The notes under the pieces are model-generated. The model was not told the DNA's origin, made no database searches, and was given only the letters and a program-made list of their open reading frames with translations. Source: Gemmobacter aquarius (GTDB taxonomy: Bacteria; Pseudomonadota; Alphaproteobacteria; Rhodobacterales; Rhodobacteraceae). Taken from it: a stretch of 64,000 nucleotides of DNA. The translations under genes and the position numbers were made by a program. The stretch spans positions 1,352,001 through 1,416,000 of the forward strand of contig NZ_CP028918.1 of NCBI RefSeq assembly GCF_003060865.1. Direction: 5' to 3'. The stretch's first letter is position 1. Each line of letters opens with the position of its first letter. Shown one piece after another: positions 25,981 through 37,931 of this stretch.

Positions 25981-28185
25981 ATGACACATGCGATCGACCT
26001 GAAAGAATTCCGTCCGGATTTCAGGCCGGCGGGCGATGGCAAGCGGTCTGGTCCGCCGAGCTTGCGGCTTGTCCAGCCCTTGGCGCCCGTCCCTGCCGTG
26101 CCGGTTCTGCCGACGGCGGCGGAGCCTGACGTTTCCGATGCCGGACCAGCGGTGGCGGCGTTGCCCGTCACCAAGGCGGCGAGGCGGGCGCGGGTCGAGG
26201 CGTTCGTGAACGGGTTGCCGTTCCTTGTGCTGATCGTCGTCTCGGTTGCGGGGTTTGGCGCGATCCTGCAGCTTGCGGTGCAGGACCATAGGCTGCGGGC
26301 GTTGCGGTTGCAGGACACCGTGGCGATGGCGGGGCTGTGGTTTTGCAGTCTGTGCTACCTGATAAACCGTTACGGCGCATCGCAGCGCAGCCCCGTGGCG
26401 CGAACCGGATTGCAGGCGGCCATGTCGCAGCAGGACGGCGAAGCGCGCGGGGGCAGGCATGTGACGGTATTGGTGCCGTCTTATTGCGAGGAGCCGCGCG
26501 TCATCCGGATGACGGTGCTTTCGGCGGCGCTGGCGGTCTATCCGGCCCGCAATATCGTGGTGCTGGTCGACGATCCGGTGACCGATACCGTTTCGGTGGC
26601 GCGCAGTCTGGAAGCGGTCGACGGGGTCAGACGCGATCTTGCCGTGCCGGTCGAGCGGATGCGGGACCAACAGCGCGCCTTTGCCTTGCGCCGCCGGTCG
26701 GGACTGTTCGATCCGGCGCGGGAAGCGGACCTGCTGTCGCGCAATTTCCATTGGCTGGCCGATTGGCTGGACCGTTACGGGCAAGCGTTTCTGGCCGGAG
26801 GGCAGCCCGCCTTTGCCCATATCGACCGCTATTTCATGGATGCGATCCTGTGGCCGCTTGTCGGCCATTACCGCAAGCGCGCCGAGGCGGCCACGTCCTT
26901 GCGGTCGGCCGGTGCGATAGAGGCGGCCTATGCCGATGTGTCTGTGGCCTTTTGCACCGACATCACGACCTTTCAGCGCAAGCAATTCGCCAACCTGTCG
27001 CATGCCGCGAACAAGGCGATGAACCTGAACGCCTATATCGCGTTGATGGGCGGCAGGTATCGCAAACGCTCGCAATCGGGGCGCGGGTATTTGCGGGCGG
27101 AAACGGGGCGCAGGGCCGATCTGGCCGTGCGGCGGCCCGACTACATCCTGACGCTGGACGCCGACAGCGTGATCAAGCCGGAGTACCTGCGCAATCTGGC
27201 GGCGGTGCTGGAACAGGACGAGACGCTGGGTGTCGTGCAGACCCCGTATCTGAGCTTTCCCGACAGCACGACCTGCGTCGAGCGCTATGCCGGAGCGACG
27301 ACGGATATCCAGTATCTGGTGCATCAGGGCAGCAGCCATTTCAAGGCGGGCTTCTGGGTCGGGGCGAATGCGCTGATCCGGTTCGAGGCGCTGAAGGCCA
27401 TCGAAACCGTCGATGTGCAGAATGGGATGCCGGTGCCGGTGTTCATTCAGGATCGGACGGTGATCGAGGACACGGGGTCGACGATCGACCTTTTGGCCAA
27501 GGGATGGGGCGTGTCGAACTATTATGCCGCTTTGGCGCGCAGTGCCACACCTGCGGATTTCGGGGCGCTGTGCATCCAGCGCAAGCGGTGGTGCAATGGC
27601 GGGCTGATCATTCTGGGGTCGCTGCTGCGGGCGATGTGGATCGCTCCGCGGGGCAGTTTCGGGCTGCTGGGGTTCGTGCTGCGGCTGCATTATCTGGTGT
27701 CGCCGGTGGTGGGGAACATCTGTCTGTTTGTGCTGATGGTCAATTCGCGCCCGAGCCTGTCCTTCCTGTTTGCCATGGCCTTGGCGGTGTTGCCCTACTT
27801 TTTGCTCTACGGGCTGGATTTACGGCGGCTGGGCTATCGCTTCGGTGATCTGGTGGCGGTTTCGGCGCTGAACCTGTTGCTGTTGCCGGTGGCCTTTGCC
27901 GGAATTCTGGAAAGTCTCGTGCAACTTGTGACGGGGCGTAAGACCAGCTTTGCGCGGACGCCGAAGGTCGAGGGGCGGACGGTGGTTCCTGTGTTCTATT
28001 TCCTGTTCTACGGGGCGACGCTGGGGTTCATGGGATGGATTGCCGCGGCTTCGGTGGCGACGGGAAATCTTTGGGCGGCCGTCAGCCCTGCGGCCAACGC
28101 CTGTCTGATCCTGTACGGGCTGGTGCGCTACATCGGATTGCGGAATGTTCTGGCCGATTGCATGGCAGGGTTCCGGCGGGGCTAG
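25981..28185 (+). CDS. family 2 glycosyltransferase, cellulose synthase-like membrane protein
   Basis: Processive-type inner-membrane glycosyltransferase of 734 residues. Two N-terminal membrane helices (about 90-160) precede the GT-A catalytic domain. Substrate motifs are visible: VVLVDDP, the DxD-like TLDADSV, the ED of VIEDTGSTIDL and the QxxRW box CIQRKRWCNGG. Four or five membrane helices follow from about residue 545. This order matches cellulose/curdlan/hyaluronan-like synthases, but no PilZ domain or partner bcsB/bcsZ genes are present, so the polymer is unknown. ATG 25981 is selected because the extra upstream residues are a weak hydrophobic shadow. It follows the autotransporter after a terminator and so has its own promoter. 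Confidence 0.86.
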   Translation: MTHAIDLKEFRPDFRPAGDGKRSGPPSLRLVQPLAPVPAVPVLPTAAEPDVSDAGPAVAALPVTKAARRARVEAFVNGLPFLVLIVVSVAGFGAILQLAVQDHRLRALRLQDTVAMAGLWFCSLCYLINRYGASQRSPVARTGLQAAMSQQDGEARGGRHVTVLVPSYCEEPRVIRMTVLSAALAVYPARNIVVLVDDPVTDTVSVARSLEAVDGVRRDLAVPVERMRDQQRAFALRRRSGLFDPAREADLLSRNFHWLADWLDRYGQAFLAGGQPAFAHIDRYFMDAILWPLVGHYRKRAEAATSLRSAGAIEAAYADVSVAFCTDITTFQRKQFANLSHAANKAMNLNAYIALMGGRYRKRSQSGRGYLRAETGRRADLAVRRPDYILTLDADSVIKPEYLRNLAAVLEQDETLGVVQTPYLSFPDSTTCVERYAGATTDIQYLVHQGSSHFKAGFWVGANALIRFEALKAIETVDVQNGMPVPVFIQDRTVIEDTGSTIDLLAKGWGVSNYYAALARSATPADFGALCIQRKRWCNGGLIILGSLLRAMWIAPRGSFGLLGFVLRLHYLVSPVVGNICLFVLMVNSRPSLSFLFAMALAVLPYFLLYGLDLRRLGYRFGDLVAVSALNLLLLPVAFAGILESLVQLVTGRKTSFARTPKVEGRTVVPVFYFLFYGATLGFMGWIAAASVATGNLWAAVSPAANACLILYGLVRYIGLRNVLADCMAGFRRG

Positions 28186-28774
28186 GCCGCGCCGCGCCCT
28201 GATCGGGCTGCGTCCATGATCGGGCGCGGTGACTGGATGCACGCGATAACGGGTCCTGTACGGGCGGTTTCCTGCGACGAAGGGACAACAACGTGCAGGT
28301 ATCCGGACGATAGCGGAGCTGGTTTCTGCGCTTCCAGTGTTCTGATCCGTCGGGCAATGCTGCGCATAATTGTTATAGTGTAACATAAATGCCACGGAGC
28401 CATCAGGCAGCTCGCGCCAGGCAAGTAGACCCTGGCGAGGACGCCTTGGGTGTTTGCAAGCAGGTTTCGACAGTTCTGACGGTTCGGCAGAGGGATGTTG
28501 GTTGGACCACGGGAAACAGGGAGCGCAGGCCTGCTCGATGGTTTCGATGTATTGGTCGAGCCATTCATGCCTGACGGTGCGGTTGTAGTGCTTGATATAG
28601 GCGTTCTGCTGGGGCTGGCCGGGAAAATTCTACTCATGCAGCCCGTTACTTCCGGTGGGGATTACCGAATGCCTGACGGGTCGGGTCAAGGATGACGATG
28701 GGGTGGGTTTGGAATCCGACGGTGCCTTGGACGCCGCGCGGTTGGAGACTGGCGGGATCGGCCTGCGTCTTGTC
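28186..28774. other. 589-base region with an IS remnant and no intact gene
   Basis: Just after the glycosyltransferase, CCGCGCCC/GGGCGCGG at 28192-28229 forms a hairpin without a T run. The rest is degraded sequence around the transposase fragment at 28500-28629. A/T-rich bases at 28365-28390 stand out but are not assigned. No functional gene is supported. Confidence 0.55.
28500..28629 (-). pseudogene. remnant of an IS3-type transposase (OrfB)
   Basis: Minus-strand translation gives PGQPQQNAYIKHYNRTVRHE and continues WLDQYIETIEQA, matching the C-terminal catalytic region of IS3-family transposases (usual form GxPxQNAYIERYNRTVRxEWL). A stop codon lies just before it, and the match decays into unrelated sequence after it, so only about 35 codons survive. 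No terminal repeats are seen. Confidence 0.75.
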
Positions 28775-29836
28775 CTAGGGTGCCGCTTGCGAGAAGACGG
28801 GGGTGAAGCTTGCGGGGGCGAGCGATCCTTCCGCACCGATGCCGGTGATCGTGGTGGCATCGACGACCCTGATCGCCGGTCCGGCGTGCAGGATGGTCAA
28901 AGTGCCTTCGAGCGAGCGCACTGCCATTTCGATCGACAGTTTTCCCTGGAGGGCTGCAAAATCGGTCGGTGCGGCAAGGATGCGTCCGCGCTTGATGCCG
29001 CGGTATACGGCGTGGCTCATATAGGTCGACACCACCTTGATCCTGTCCGACAGGCCGCGGGCGCGCAGGATGGATACGGCGGCCTCGGCCATGGGCCCGC
29101 TGCCGATCAGGTAGTCGACGTCGGGCATTTCGTCGAGCAGGTCTTCGACCAGCAAGACCTGCTGTTCGAGGCCGGTATCGCCAAACCGCGTGGCCACGAT
29201 CCGGGCGGAACTATTGGCGATCTCGGCCCTGAAGCCTTCTTCGACGAAACTGACCCATCCGGCCCCGTTTGGCCCGGGAAACCATGCGACGCGGACAGGC
29301 GCGCTGCCCTTTGGGTGGCGGGCCGAGATGACCCGTCCTGCGGCGGCGCCCATCTCGCGCCATGGCACGCTGGCCTTGGCGGTGATGCCGGTATCGTCGA
29401 TGTCGTTGACCGCCGCGATCACCGGTTTCATCCGGGCGATTTCGGCGACCGCAGGGGTAAGCCCGTCATAGGAGACGGCACCGAGGATGACGGCATCGAA
29501 TTCCGCCGCAGCGCAGCCCTGCAATTGTTCGATCTGGCGGGCGAGGTTGGGGTAGCCGCCTGCTTCGAACACGTCGAAGGCGACGCCGAGTTTGCGCGCC
29601 TCTTCTGCCATGCCGAAATTCACGCTGAGCCAATAGGCATCCTTGAGGTGCGGATAAAGCACGCACAGGCGCCACGGGCGCGAGGCATGGTCGAGCGGGA
29701 TGTAATCGATGGGGCGGCCTGCGCTGGTGTCATCGAAGGGCAGGATGCGTTCCTGAAGGGGCCATGTCTCTTGCGCCGAGACGGGCAGGGCGATGGCCAT
29801 AAAGCAGGCCAGCATCGCAGCCAGCGGCGTGGCCAT
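28775..29836 (-). CDS. torT: TorT, periplasmic TMAO-sensing binding protein
   Basis: Periplasmic binding protein of the LacI/ribose type (353 residues) that binds trimethylamine N-oxide and presents it to the sensor TorS. It has a signal peptide (MATPLAAMLACFMAIALPVS, then AQ) and a binding core with RPWRLCVLYPHLKDAYWLSV, AEFDAVILGAVSYDGL and MPVIAAVNDID-like strands, as in TorT. ATG 29836 is used; upstream open sequence overlaps torS antisense. It is divergent from torS with 76 bases between, so a shared promoter region is likely. Position beside torS and torR supports the name. No torCAD reductase genes occur in this window. Confidence 0.88.
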   Translation of the reverse strand: MATPLAAMLACFMAIALPVSAQETWPLQERILPFDDTSAGRPIDYIPLDHASRPWRLCVLYPHLKDAYWLSVNFGMAEEARKLGVAFDVFEAGGYPNLARQIEQLQGCAAAEFDAVILGAVSYDGLTPAVAEIARMKPVIAAVNDIDDTGITAKASVPWREMGAAAGRVISARHPKGSAPVRVAWFPGPNGAGWVSFVEEGFRAEIANSSARIVATRFGDTGLEQQVLLVEDLLDEMPDVDYLIGSGPMAEAAVSILRARGLSDRIKVVSTYMSHAVYRGIKRGRILAAPTDFAALQGKLSIEMAVRSLEGTLTILHAGPAIRVVDATTITGIGAEGSLAPASFTPVFSQAAP

Positions 29837-29912
29837 CAACGGGCGTTCCAAAGTGCCTGCATTCGATGCTAGCCTTTCCCTGCGCCTGCACACGGCGCGC
29901 CGGAGGCAAGCT

Positions 29913-32738
29913 TTGCGGAACTTCGTCAACAAGTCCAGTCTCGGCAAAAGGCTGATGTTTGCAGTCCTTGTGATCGCGGGTCTGCCGGCGGCGACCGGCA
30001 TTCTGGGCTGGTTCGAATTGCAGGACGTGGCGCGGAACCAGACACGGGTGGTGACCGAGGCCATTCCCGCCATTTCCGAAGTGCGCGGCGTGGCCGAGGA
30101 GACCAGCCGCGTCGTGGCCGTGGCGCCGGAACTTGCTGCCGTGACGGATGAAATCCAGCGGTCCGAGCGGGCAGATTATCTGATGAAGCAGGTCGATGCC
30201 TTGCACGACCGGCTCGAGCGCACCCCGCGCAGCCCCGCCCCGACCGAGGCTTTGGCCGCCGAAGCGGTGATGCGTCAGGCCATCGTCTCGCTCGACGGGC
30301 TTGTGCGCCAACGCATACGGGTCACGGCGCAGCGGGATGCCGCTTTGGCGCGCGGGCTGGATGCCACGGTCGAATTGACGGGCATTGCCGATACGCTGGT
30401 GGCCAATGCCGAGATGGGGACAGCAGCCGTCATCTCGAACCTTTACGACCTCGAGACGGAATCGCCCGGCGACCGTCAGGCGCGGTTTGCCGCTTTGGAC
30501 CGGCTGATCGAGGTCGATCTGTTCCAGCTTGGCCTGATGTTCGAGATGCGCGCCCATGCTTCGGAAATCGGGCTGCTTTTGAACCGTATCGTCGCGGCGG
30601 GGGCGCAGTCGGACCTTGCGGGGTTGCGCGCCGATCTGGACGGGCGGGTGCGGATCGTCACGCGCCGCATCCTTGCCGTGAACGATCCGCGACGGGCCGA
30701 GCGTGCCTTGGAGCTTTTGCGGGCTGTCAACTCTGGCGGGGCGGGCCCGCCCGATACGGGGGGCTGTTCGAGTTGACGGCGCAGACGCTCGATCTGACTG
30801 CCCGCATCGCCGGGGCGGAAAAGCAGGTCCGGCTTGCGGCACTTGCACTGGAACGCAGTGCTGCGGCACTTGCCGACCGGATCGAGGCCCGCGCGGTCGA
30901 GGCGGGCCGGTCAGCCGAGCAGGCGATCCGCGCGACCCAGCAGCTTTATGCGGCGTCGTCGCTTCTGGCCTTGCTCATCTCGCTTGGGATCCTTTGGTAT
31001 TATGTGCGTGGCAATATCATCCGGCGGCTGAACGCGCTTTCCGCCACGATGACCCGGCTTGCGGCCGGAAATCTGGGCGCGGCGGTTGCGCCGTCGGGCA
31101 GCGACGAGATTGCGGGTATGGAAGCGGCGGTCGAGGTGTTCCGCCGTCAGGCCATCGCCAACCGCGATTACGAGGCCGAGCGCGAACGCAATCTGGCCGA
31201 GTTGCAGACCCATCGCAGCGACCTGCAACGGTTGGTGGCCGAACAGACCGAACAATTGCGCGGCGAGGTTGCGGCACATGATGCCGCCCGCGACCGCGCC
31301 GAGGCGGCGGACAGGGCCAAATCGGAATTCCTTGCCATGATGAGCCACGAGATCCGCACCGCGATGAACGGGGTGCTGGGCATGTTGCGCAGCCTCGCGC
31401 GGGGCAATCTGACCGAGAAGCAGGGAAAGCAGCTTGATGCGGCGCTGGGTTCCGGAAAGGGGTTGATGGGGCTGCTGAACAGCATTCTCGACTATTCCAA
31501 GCTCGACAGCGGCAATGGAGAAGCCGAGGCGGTTGCCTTTCGGCTGGAAGATGCGATGCGCGATATCGCGCTTTTGATGATGCCGGTGGCCGAGGAAAAG
31601 GGGCTGCACCTGCGCCTCGTCCTGCCCGAAACAGGGCAGCCACAATTGGAGGGGGATCTGGACAAGCTGCGGCAGGTTCTTTTCAACCTTGTCTCGAATG
31701 CGGTGAAGTTCACCGAAACCGGCGGGGTGACCTTGCGGGTCGAGGCCGTGGGGAGCGGGGCGTCGCCGCGCTTTGCCTTTTCGGTCGAGGATAGCGGTTG
31801 CGGGATCGCGCCGGATGCTCTGGACCGGATTTTCGCGCCGTTCCAGCAGGAAAGCATCCGCACTGCCCGCACCTATGGCGGCACCGGGCTTGGGCTGACC
31901 ATCTCGCGCAGGTTGGCCGAGGTGATGGGGGGCACGCTCGAGGCGCGGTCGGCAACCGGACAGGGGGCGGTCTTTACGCTGACCGTGCCCTTGGCGGTGT
32001 CGCAGGCGCATGAGGCGGAAGCTGCCGCAGGGGTGGAACCCGCCGCGCGGCGGTTGCGGGTGCTGGTCGTGGAAGACCACCCCGTGAACCAGCATGTTGC
32101 CGAAGCCTATCTCGACGCACTCGGACATGACTGGCTGACCGTCGCGACCGGCGAGGAGGCGGTCGACCTGTGCGCCAGCCAACACTTCGATGCGGTCCTG
32201 ATGGATGTCAGCCTGCCGGGAATTTCGGGCATCGAAGCCACGCAGCGCATAAGGGCGATCGACCGCGCCCATGTTCCGGTCATCGGCATTTCGGCGCATG
32301 TCCAACCCGACGACATGGCGGCCTGTCTTGCTGCCGGGATGGACGAGATCGTGGCCAAACCCGTCTCGCCCGAAAGTCTGGCTGCCAGCCTGAACCGGCT
32401 ATGCCCGCCGCTGATCGACGGGGCTGTGCTGACGACGCTGGCCGATCTTGGCCCTGCGCGGACGCGTGATCTTCTGGCGCTGATGCTTGATCTTTTGCCG
32501 GTCGAGACCGCAGCGGTCATCGCTGCTGCCCGCGCCGGTGATCTGGCGGTCATGGCGCGGCGTGCCCATCAGTTGAAAGGAGCGGTCGGCAATTTCGATT
32601 TCCCCGATCTGGTTCAAACCCTTGACCGGCTTGCAGGCAAGAAAGCCCCGACGGAACCCGAGATCGTCGCCCTGTCGGGCCTTGCCTTCACAGCCGAGCA
32701 CCGGTTGCGAACTGCTCTGGCAGTCCTGTCGGACGCTG

Positions 32739-32758
<20 letters not shown>
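29913..32758 (+). pseudogene. torS: TorS hybrid sensor kinase gene, frameshifted at a run of six G
   Basis: Hybrid histidine kinase that couples TorT-bound TMAO to TorR. The TTG start at 29913 is preceded by GGAGG 6 bases upstream. The first part encodes a membrane helix (LMFAVLVIAGLPAATGILGW) and the periplasmic helical sensor, then stops at 30774-30776. The second frame begins within TAQTLDLTARIAG and encodes a membrane helix, HAMP, kinase with H-box SHEIRTAMN, G2 box GGTGLGLTISR, receiver aspartate in VLMDVSLPG and Hpt motif RAHQLKGAVGNF. Adding one G to the six at 30758-30763 joins the frames as DTGGLFELTAQ and yields 948 residues, close to usual TorS length. A TTG start overlapping the TGA (30773-30776) could allow separate translation of the kinase half. 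Sequencing error, phase variation or true loss cannot be told apart. Confidence 0.85.
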
Positions 32759-34572
<1,814 letters not shown>

Positions 34573-34671
34573 CCGCCCACCTGTGACCTTTAGGGCCGCT
34601 CCGTTTTGGCGCGGCCTTTCCTTACCCGCCGTCCGGCCCGCGCCGGACGGTGCCTTACCGGAGTCGAGCCC

Positions 34672-35694
34672 GTGTCCGATCGTGATCCCGTCATCTCTTG
34701 CCACAACCTTTGGAAGGTGTTCGGCACGGGCCGCCTGCCAGCCCTATCGCCCGCCACCTCGGCCGAAGAGTTGCGCGCCAGCGGCCATATCACGGCCGTG
34801 CGCGATGTCTCGCTGACCATCGAACGCGGCGAGATGCTGGTGGTGATGGGCTTGTCGGGTTCGGGCAAATCCACCCTTGTGCGGTGCCTTGCCCGGCTGA
34901 TCGATGCGACCAGCGGCCGTGTCATGGTCGAAGGCCGCGATATCGGCGCGATGACCGAGGCCGAATTGATCGACCTGCGCCGCCGAAAGATGGGGATGGT
35001 GTTCCAGAGTTTCGGCCTGCTGCCCCACCGCACCGCGCTGGAGAACGTGGCCTTTCCGCTGGAAATGCGCGGACAGGACCGTGCGTCGCGCATTGCCCGC
35101 GCCACCGAGATGCTGTCGCTGGTCGGCTTGCAGGGGCGCGAGTCCTATTTCCCGCGCGAACTTTCGGGCGGCCAGCAACAGCGCGTCGGCATCGCCCGCT
35201 CGCTTGCCGTGGAGCCGGACATCTGGTTTCTCGACGAACCCTTTTCGGCGCTCGACCCGCTGATCCGGCGCGAGATGCAGGATGAATTCCTGCGCCTGAA
35301 AGCCATGGTCGCCAAGACCATCGTCTTCATCACGCATGACTTCGACGAGGCGATCCGTCTGGCCGACCGCATCGCCATCATGAAGGACGGCATGGTCGAA
35401 CAATGCGACACGCCCGAACGCATCGTCATGGCGCCGGCCACCGAATACGTGGCCAAGTTCACCTCGGCCATCGACCGCGCCCGCGTGGTGCGGGCCGGAG
35501 CACTTGCCCGCCCCGTGCAAGGCCGCGCGGTCGAAGGCGCAGCCCTGTCGGGGCATTCCACGTTGCACGAGATCGCCCGCCTTATCGTCTGCGACCCGCG
35601 CGACCATGTGCCGGTCGCCGCCGCCGATGGGGGCCTGATGGGATTGATGGACCGCAACGAGGCGCTCGACATCCTGCTGGGACCGGCCGCATGA
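34672..35694 (+). CDS. tmoW: ABC transporter ATP-binding protein (TmoW-like)
   Basis: Cytoplasmic ATPase of 340 residues driving uptake. Walker A is GLSGSGKST, the Q loop is in VFQSFGLLPHRT, the signature is LSGGQQQRVGIARSL and Walker B is IWFLDEPFSALDP with H-loop ITHDFDEA. The C-terminal part (STLHEIARLIVCDPRDHVPV and on) is a CBS-like regulatory tail, as in ProV/OpuAA. The GTG start at 34672 is chosen for its GGAG box 8 bases upstream. The stop overlaps the permease start by ATGA (35691-35694). Substrate is inferred from the binding protein and context. Confidence 0.86.
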   Translation: MSDRDPVISCHNLWKVFGTGRLPALSPATSAEELRASGHITAVRDVSLTIERGEMLVVMGLSGSGKSTLVRCLARLIDATSGRVMVEGRDIGAMTEAELIDLRRRKMGMVFQSFGLLPHRTALENVAFPLEMRGQDRASRIARATEMLSLVGLQGRESYFPRELSGGQQQRVGIARSLAVEPDIWFLDEPFSALDPLIRREMQDEFLRLKAMVAKTIVFITHDFDEAIRLADRIAIMKDGMVEQCDTPERIVMAPATEYVAKFTSAIDRARVVRAGALARPVQGRAVEGAALSGHSTLHEIARLIVCDPRDHVPVAAADGGLMGLMDRNEALDILLGPAA

Positions 35695-37655
35695 CCGTGG
35701 CCACCCTGCGCCCTGCGTCTTTCACCTTTGATCAGCGCCGCACCGCGCAGGCGCTTTTGCTGTTTGCAGCCGTGCTGACGGTTGGCCGGAATGTGCTGCC
35801 CGACGCCCTTGTCCGTCTGCCGGAATGGATGGTCATTCCCTTCGCGCATTGGATCAACACGGTCTTTGCCTTTGCCCGCGACGACCTTGGCCTGATGTCT
35901 TTGACCCGCGCCTTTTCCGAGGTGGTGGAATTCTGCCTCGATGTCACGGCCAACCTGCTTTACGGCAAGGCCCGCTGGCCCCGCCTTGGCCCGATCCCGT
36001 GGGTCGTGGTTGCGGGTACCGCCGCAGTCGTGGGCCACGCCTTGGGCGGCAGGCGGCTTGCCATCCTCGCAGGGGGTACCTTTGTGTGGATCGCGCTTAT
36101 GGGCCAATGGCAATGGGCGATGGAGACGCTTTCGGTCATCGTGGTCGCGGCGCCGTTTTCAGTCCTGCTGGGCCTTGCGCTTGGCACGCTGGCATGGCGG
36201 TTCCGCATGGCCGAGCGCATCCTGAATCCCGCCCTGAACATCGCGCAATCGCTGCCGCATTTCGCCTATATGATTCCGGTCGTGGTTTTCATCGGGGTCG
36301 GGCCGAAGGCAGGCGCCATCGTCACCATCATCTTTTCGGTCCCGCCGATGATCCGGCTGACCTTGCTTGGTCTGCGGGGCGTTCCGTCCGAAATCATCGA
36401 AAGCGGCAAGATGTCGGGGGCGACGCGCTGGCAGCTTATGACCCGCGTGCGCCTGCCTGCCGCGCGCACCGAACTGCTGATCGGAGTCAACCAGGTCATC
36501 ATGCAAAGCCTTGCCATGGTGGTGCTCGCCTCGTTCATCGGCATGCCCGGACTGGGGCAAAAGCTGTTGCAGCTGTTGCAGGCGCTGAAGATCGGTCTTT
36601 CGGTCGAGATCGGGCTGACCATCGTGCTGCTTGCCATATTGCTCGACCGGATGACCAAGGCCTGGGCTTACCGCCAACCCGTCCACCCTGCGGCGGGCGC
36701 GTCATGGGCCAAGCGTCACCCGCATCTGCTGGCATGGCTGGTGCTGACTGCGGCCGGTTTCGCGCTGGCCAGCTTGCATCCCTATTTCGTCGAGGTCGAA
36801 CGCAAACAGGCGCTCAGCCTTGCCGGTCCGGTGGATGCGGGCGTGGACATGCTGCTGACCGTGGTGGCCCCCGTTGCCGACTGGCTGCGCTGGTTCCTGA
36901 TCACATGGGTGCTGATCCCGCTGCGCGACGCCTTTTTGTGGCTGCCCACCACCGCTGTCCTCGTCTTCGTCGCGGCCATTGGCTGGCGGGTGGGAGGGCG
37001 GCGATCGGCGCTGGTCTGTCTTGGGTTCATCCTGCCCATCGCGCTGTCGGGCTGGTGGGACCGGGCCATGATCACGATCTACATGGTCACGGTCTCGGTC
37101 GTCCTTGCGCTGCTGATCGGCGTGCCGCTGGGGCTTTATGCCGCTGCACGCCCCAAACGGGCGGCGCGTGCGCTGCTGTTCTGCGATACGTTGCAGACCT
37201 TTCCAAGCTTCATCTATCTGATCCCCGTCATCATGCTTTTCGGCGTGAACGATGTCGCGGTGATCGCCGCCGTGGTGGTCTTTGCCACGGTCCCTATCCT
37301 GCGCTACACCATCGAAGGGCTGCGCAACGTGCCCCCCGAACTGGTCGAGGCCGCCGAGATGTCGGGGGCCAGCCGCGCGCAGATGCTGCGGCATGTGAAG
37401 CTGCCGCTTGCGGTGCCGACGCTGCTGGTCGGGGCGAACCAGTCGATCATGTTCTCGCTTTTCATGGTGATCATCGCGGCCTTCATCGGAACGCAGGATC
37501 TGGGGCAGGAAATGCAACGCGCCCTTTCTTCCGCCGATGTGGGCAAGGGTCTGGTCCTGGGGTTTGCGGTCGCCTTCATCGGCCTTTTGGCGGATCATGT
37601 TCTGCTTACCTGGTCCTGCAAGCGCGTGGCCCTGCTGCGAAGCCAGACATCCTGA
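35691..37655 (+). CDS. tmoV: ABC transporter permease, two fused permease domains (TmoV-like)
   Basis: Inner-membrane permease of 654 residues with two BPD_transp_1 domains in tandem. Each has its own EAA loop: EIIESGKMSGATRWQLMTRV near residue 235 and ELVEAAEMSGASRAQMLRHV near 550. About 12 or more membrane helices are present. Fused permeases of this length are characteristic of TmoV and differ from the single ProW of about 350 residues. It starts inside the tmoW stop codon (ATGA), so translation is coupled. After the gene, 276 bases to dusA contain no supported gene. Confidence 0.86.
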   Translation: MTVATLRPASFTFDQRRTAQALLLFAAVLTVGRNVLPDALVRLPEWMVIPFAHWINTVFAFARDDLGLMSLTRAFSEVVEFCLDVTANLLYGKARWPRLGPIPWVVVAGTAAVVGHALGGRRLAILAGGTFVWIALMGQWQWAMETLSVIVVAAPFSVLLGLALGTLAWRFRMAERILNPALNIAQSLPHFAYMIPVVVFIGVGPKAGAIVTIIFSVPPMIRLTLLGLRGVPSEIIESGKMSGATRWQLMTRVRLPAARTELLIGVNQVIMQSLAMVVLASFIGMPGLGQKLLQLLQALKIGLSVEIGLTIVLLAILLDRMTKAWAYRQPVHPAAGASWAKRHPHLLAWLVLTAAGFALASLHPYFVEVERKQALSLAGPVDAGVDMLLTVVAPVADWLRWFLITWVLIPLRDAFLWLPTTAVLVFVAAIGWRVGGRRSALVCLGFILPIALSGWWDRAMITIYMVTVSVVLALLIGVPLGLYAAARPKRAARALLFCDTLQTFPSFIYLIPVIMLFGVNDVAVIAAVVVFATVPILRYTIEGLRNVPPELVEAAEMSGASRAQMLRHVKLPLAVPTLLVGANQSIMFSLFMVIIAAFIGTQDLGQEMQRALSSADVGKGLVLGFAVAFIGLLADHVLLTWSCKRVALLRSQTS

Positions 37656-37931
37656 ACGCCGCGTGCTTGCCCGCCGCGTCACGCCCGGTTCCGAGCCGAA
37701 GATGGCCAAGGACACGGCTTGTACCGAACAGGCGGGCACGTTGATCCGCAACCTGCTGGAAGATGCACGACGCGATATGCCGATACTTGCGCCGCACGAT
37801 CTGGGCGGGGTATCTGACATCGCCGGATCGGGTCTTTCGTTCGACGAGGAACGGCATGCCTGACACAGACAAAATGTATAAAAGCGGGCCAGAACTGGTA
37901 AGTACAGGTTCGAGGCGCAAGAGGTTGGACG

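Noticed and set aside
28182..28637. Minus-strand frame of 151 codons over the transposase fragment
   Set aside because: It is out of frame with the recognisable transposase sequence and has no domain of its own.
37702..37863. Short plus-strand frame of 53 codons between tmoV and dusA
   Set aside because: There is no recognisable domain and no convincing ribosome site, and it lies in a short intergenic region; nothing supports expression.
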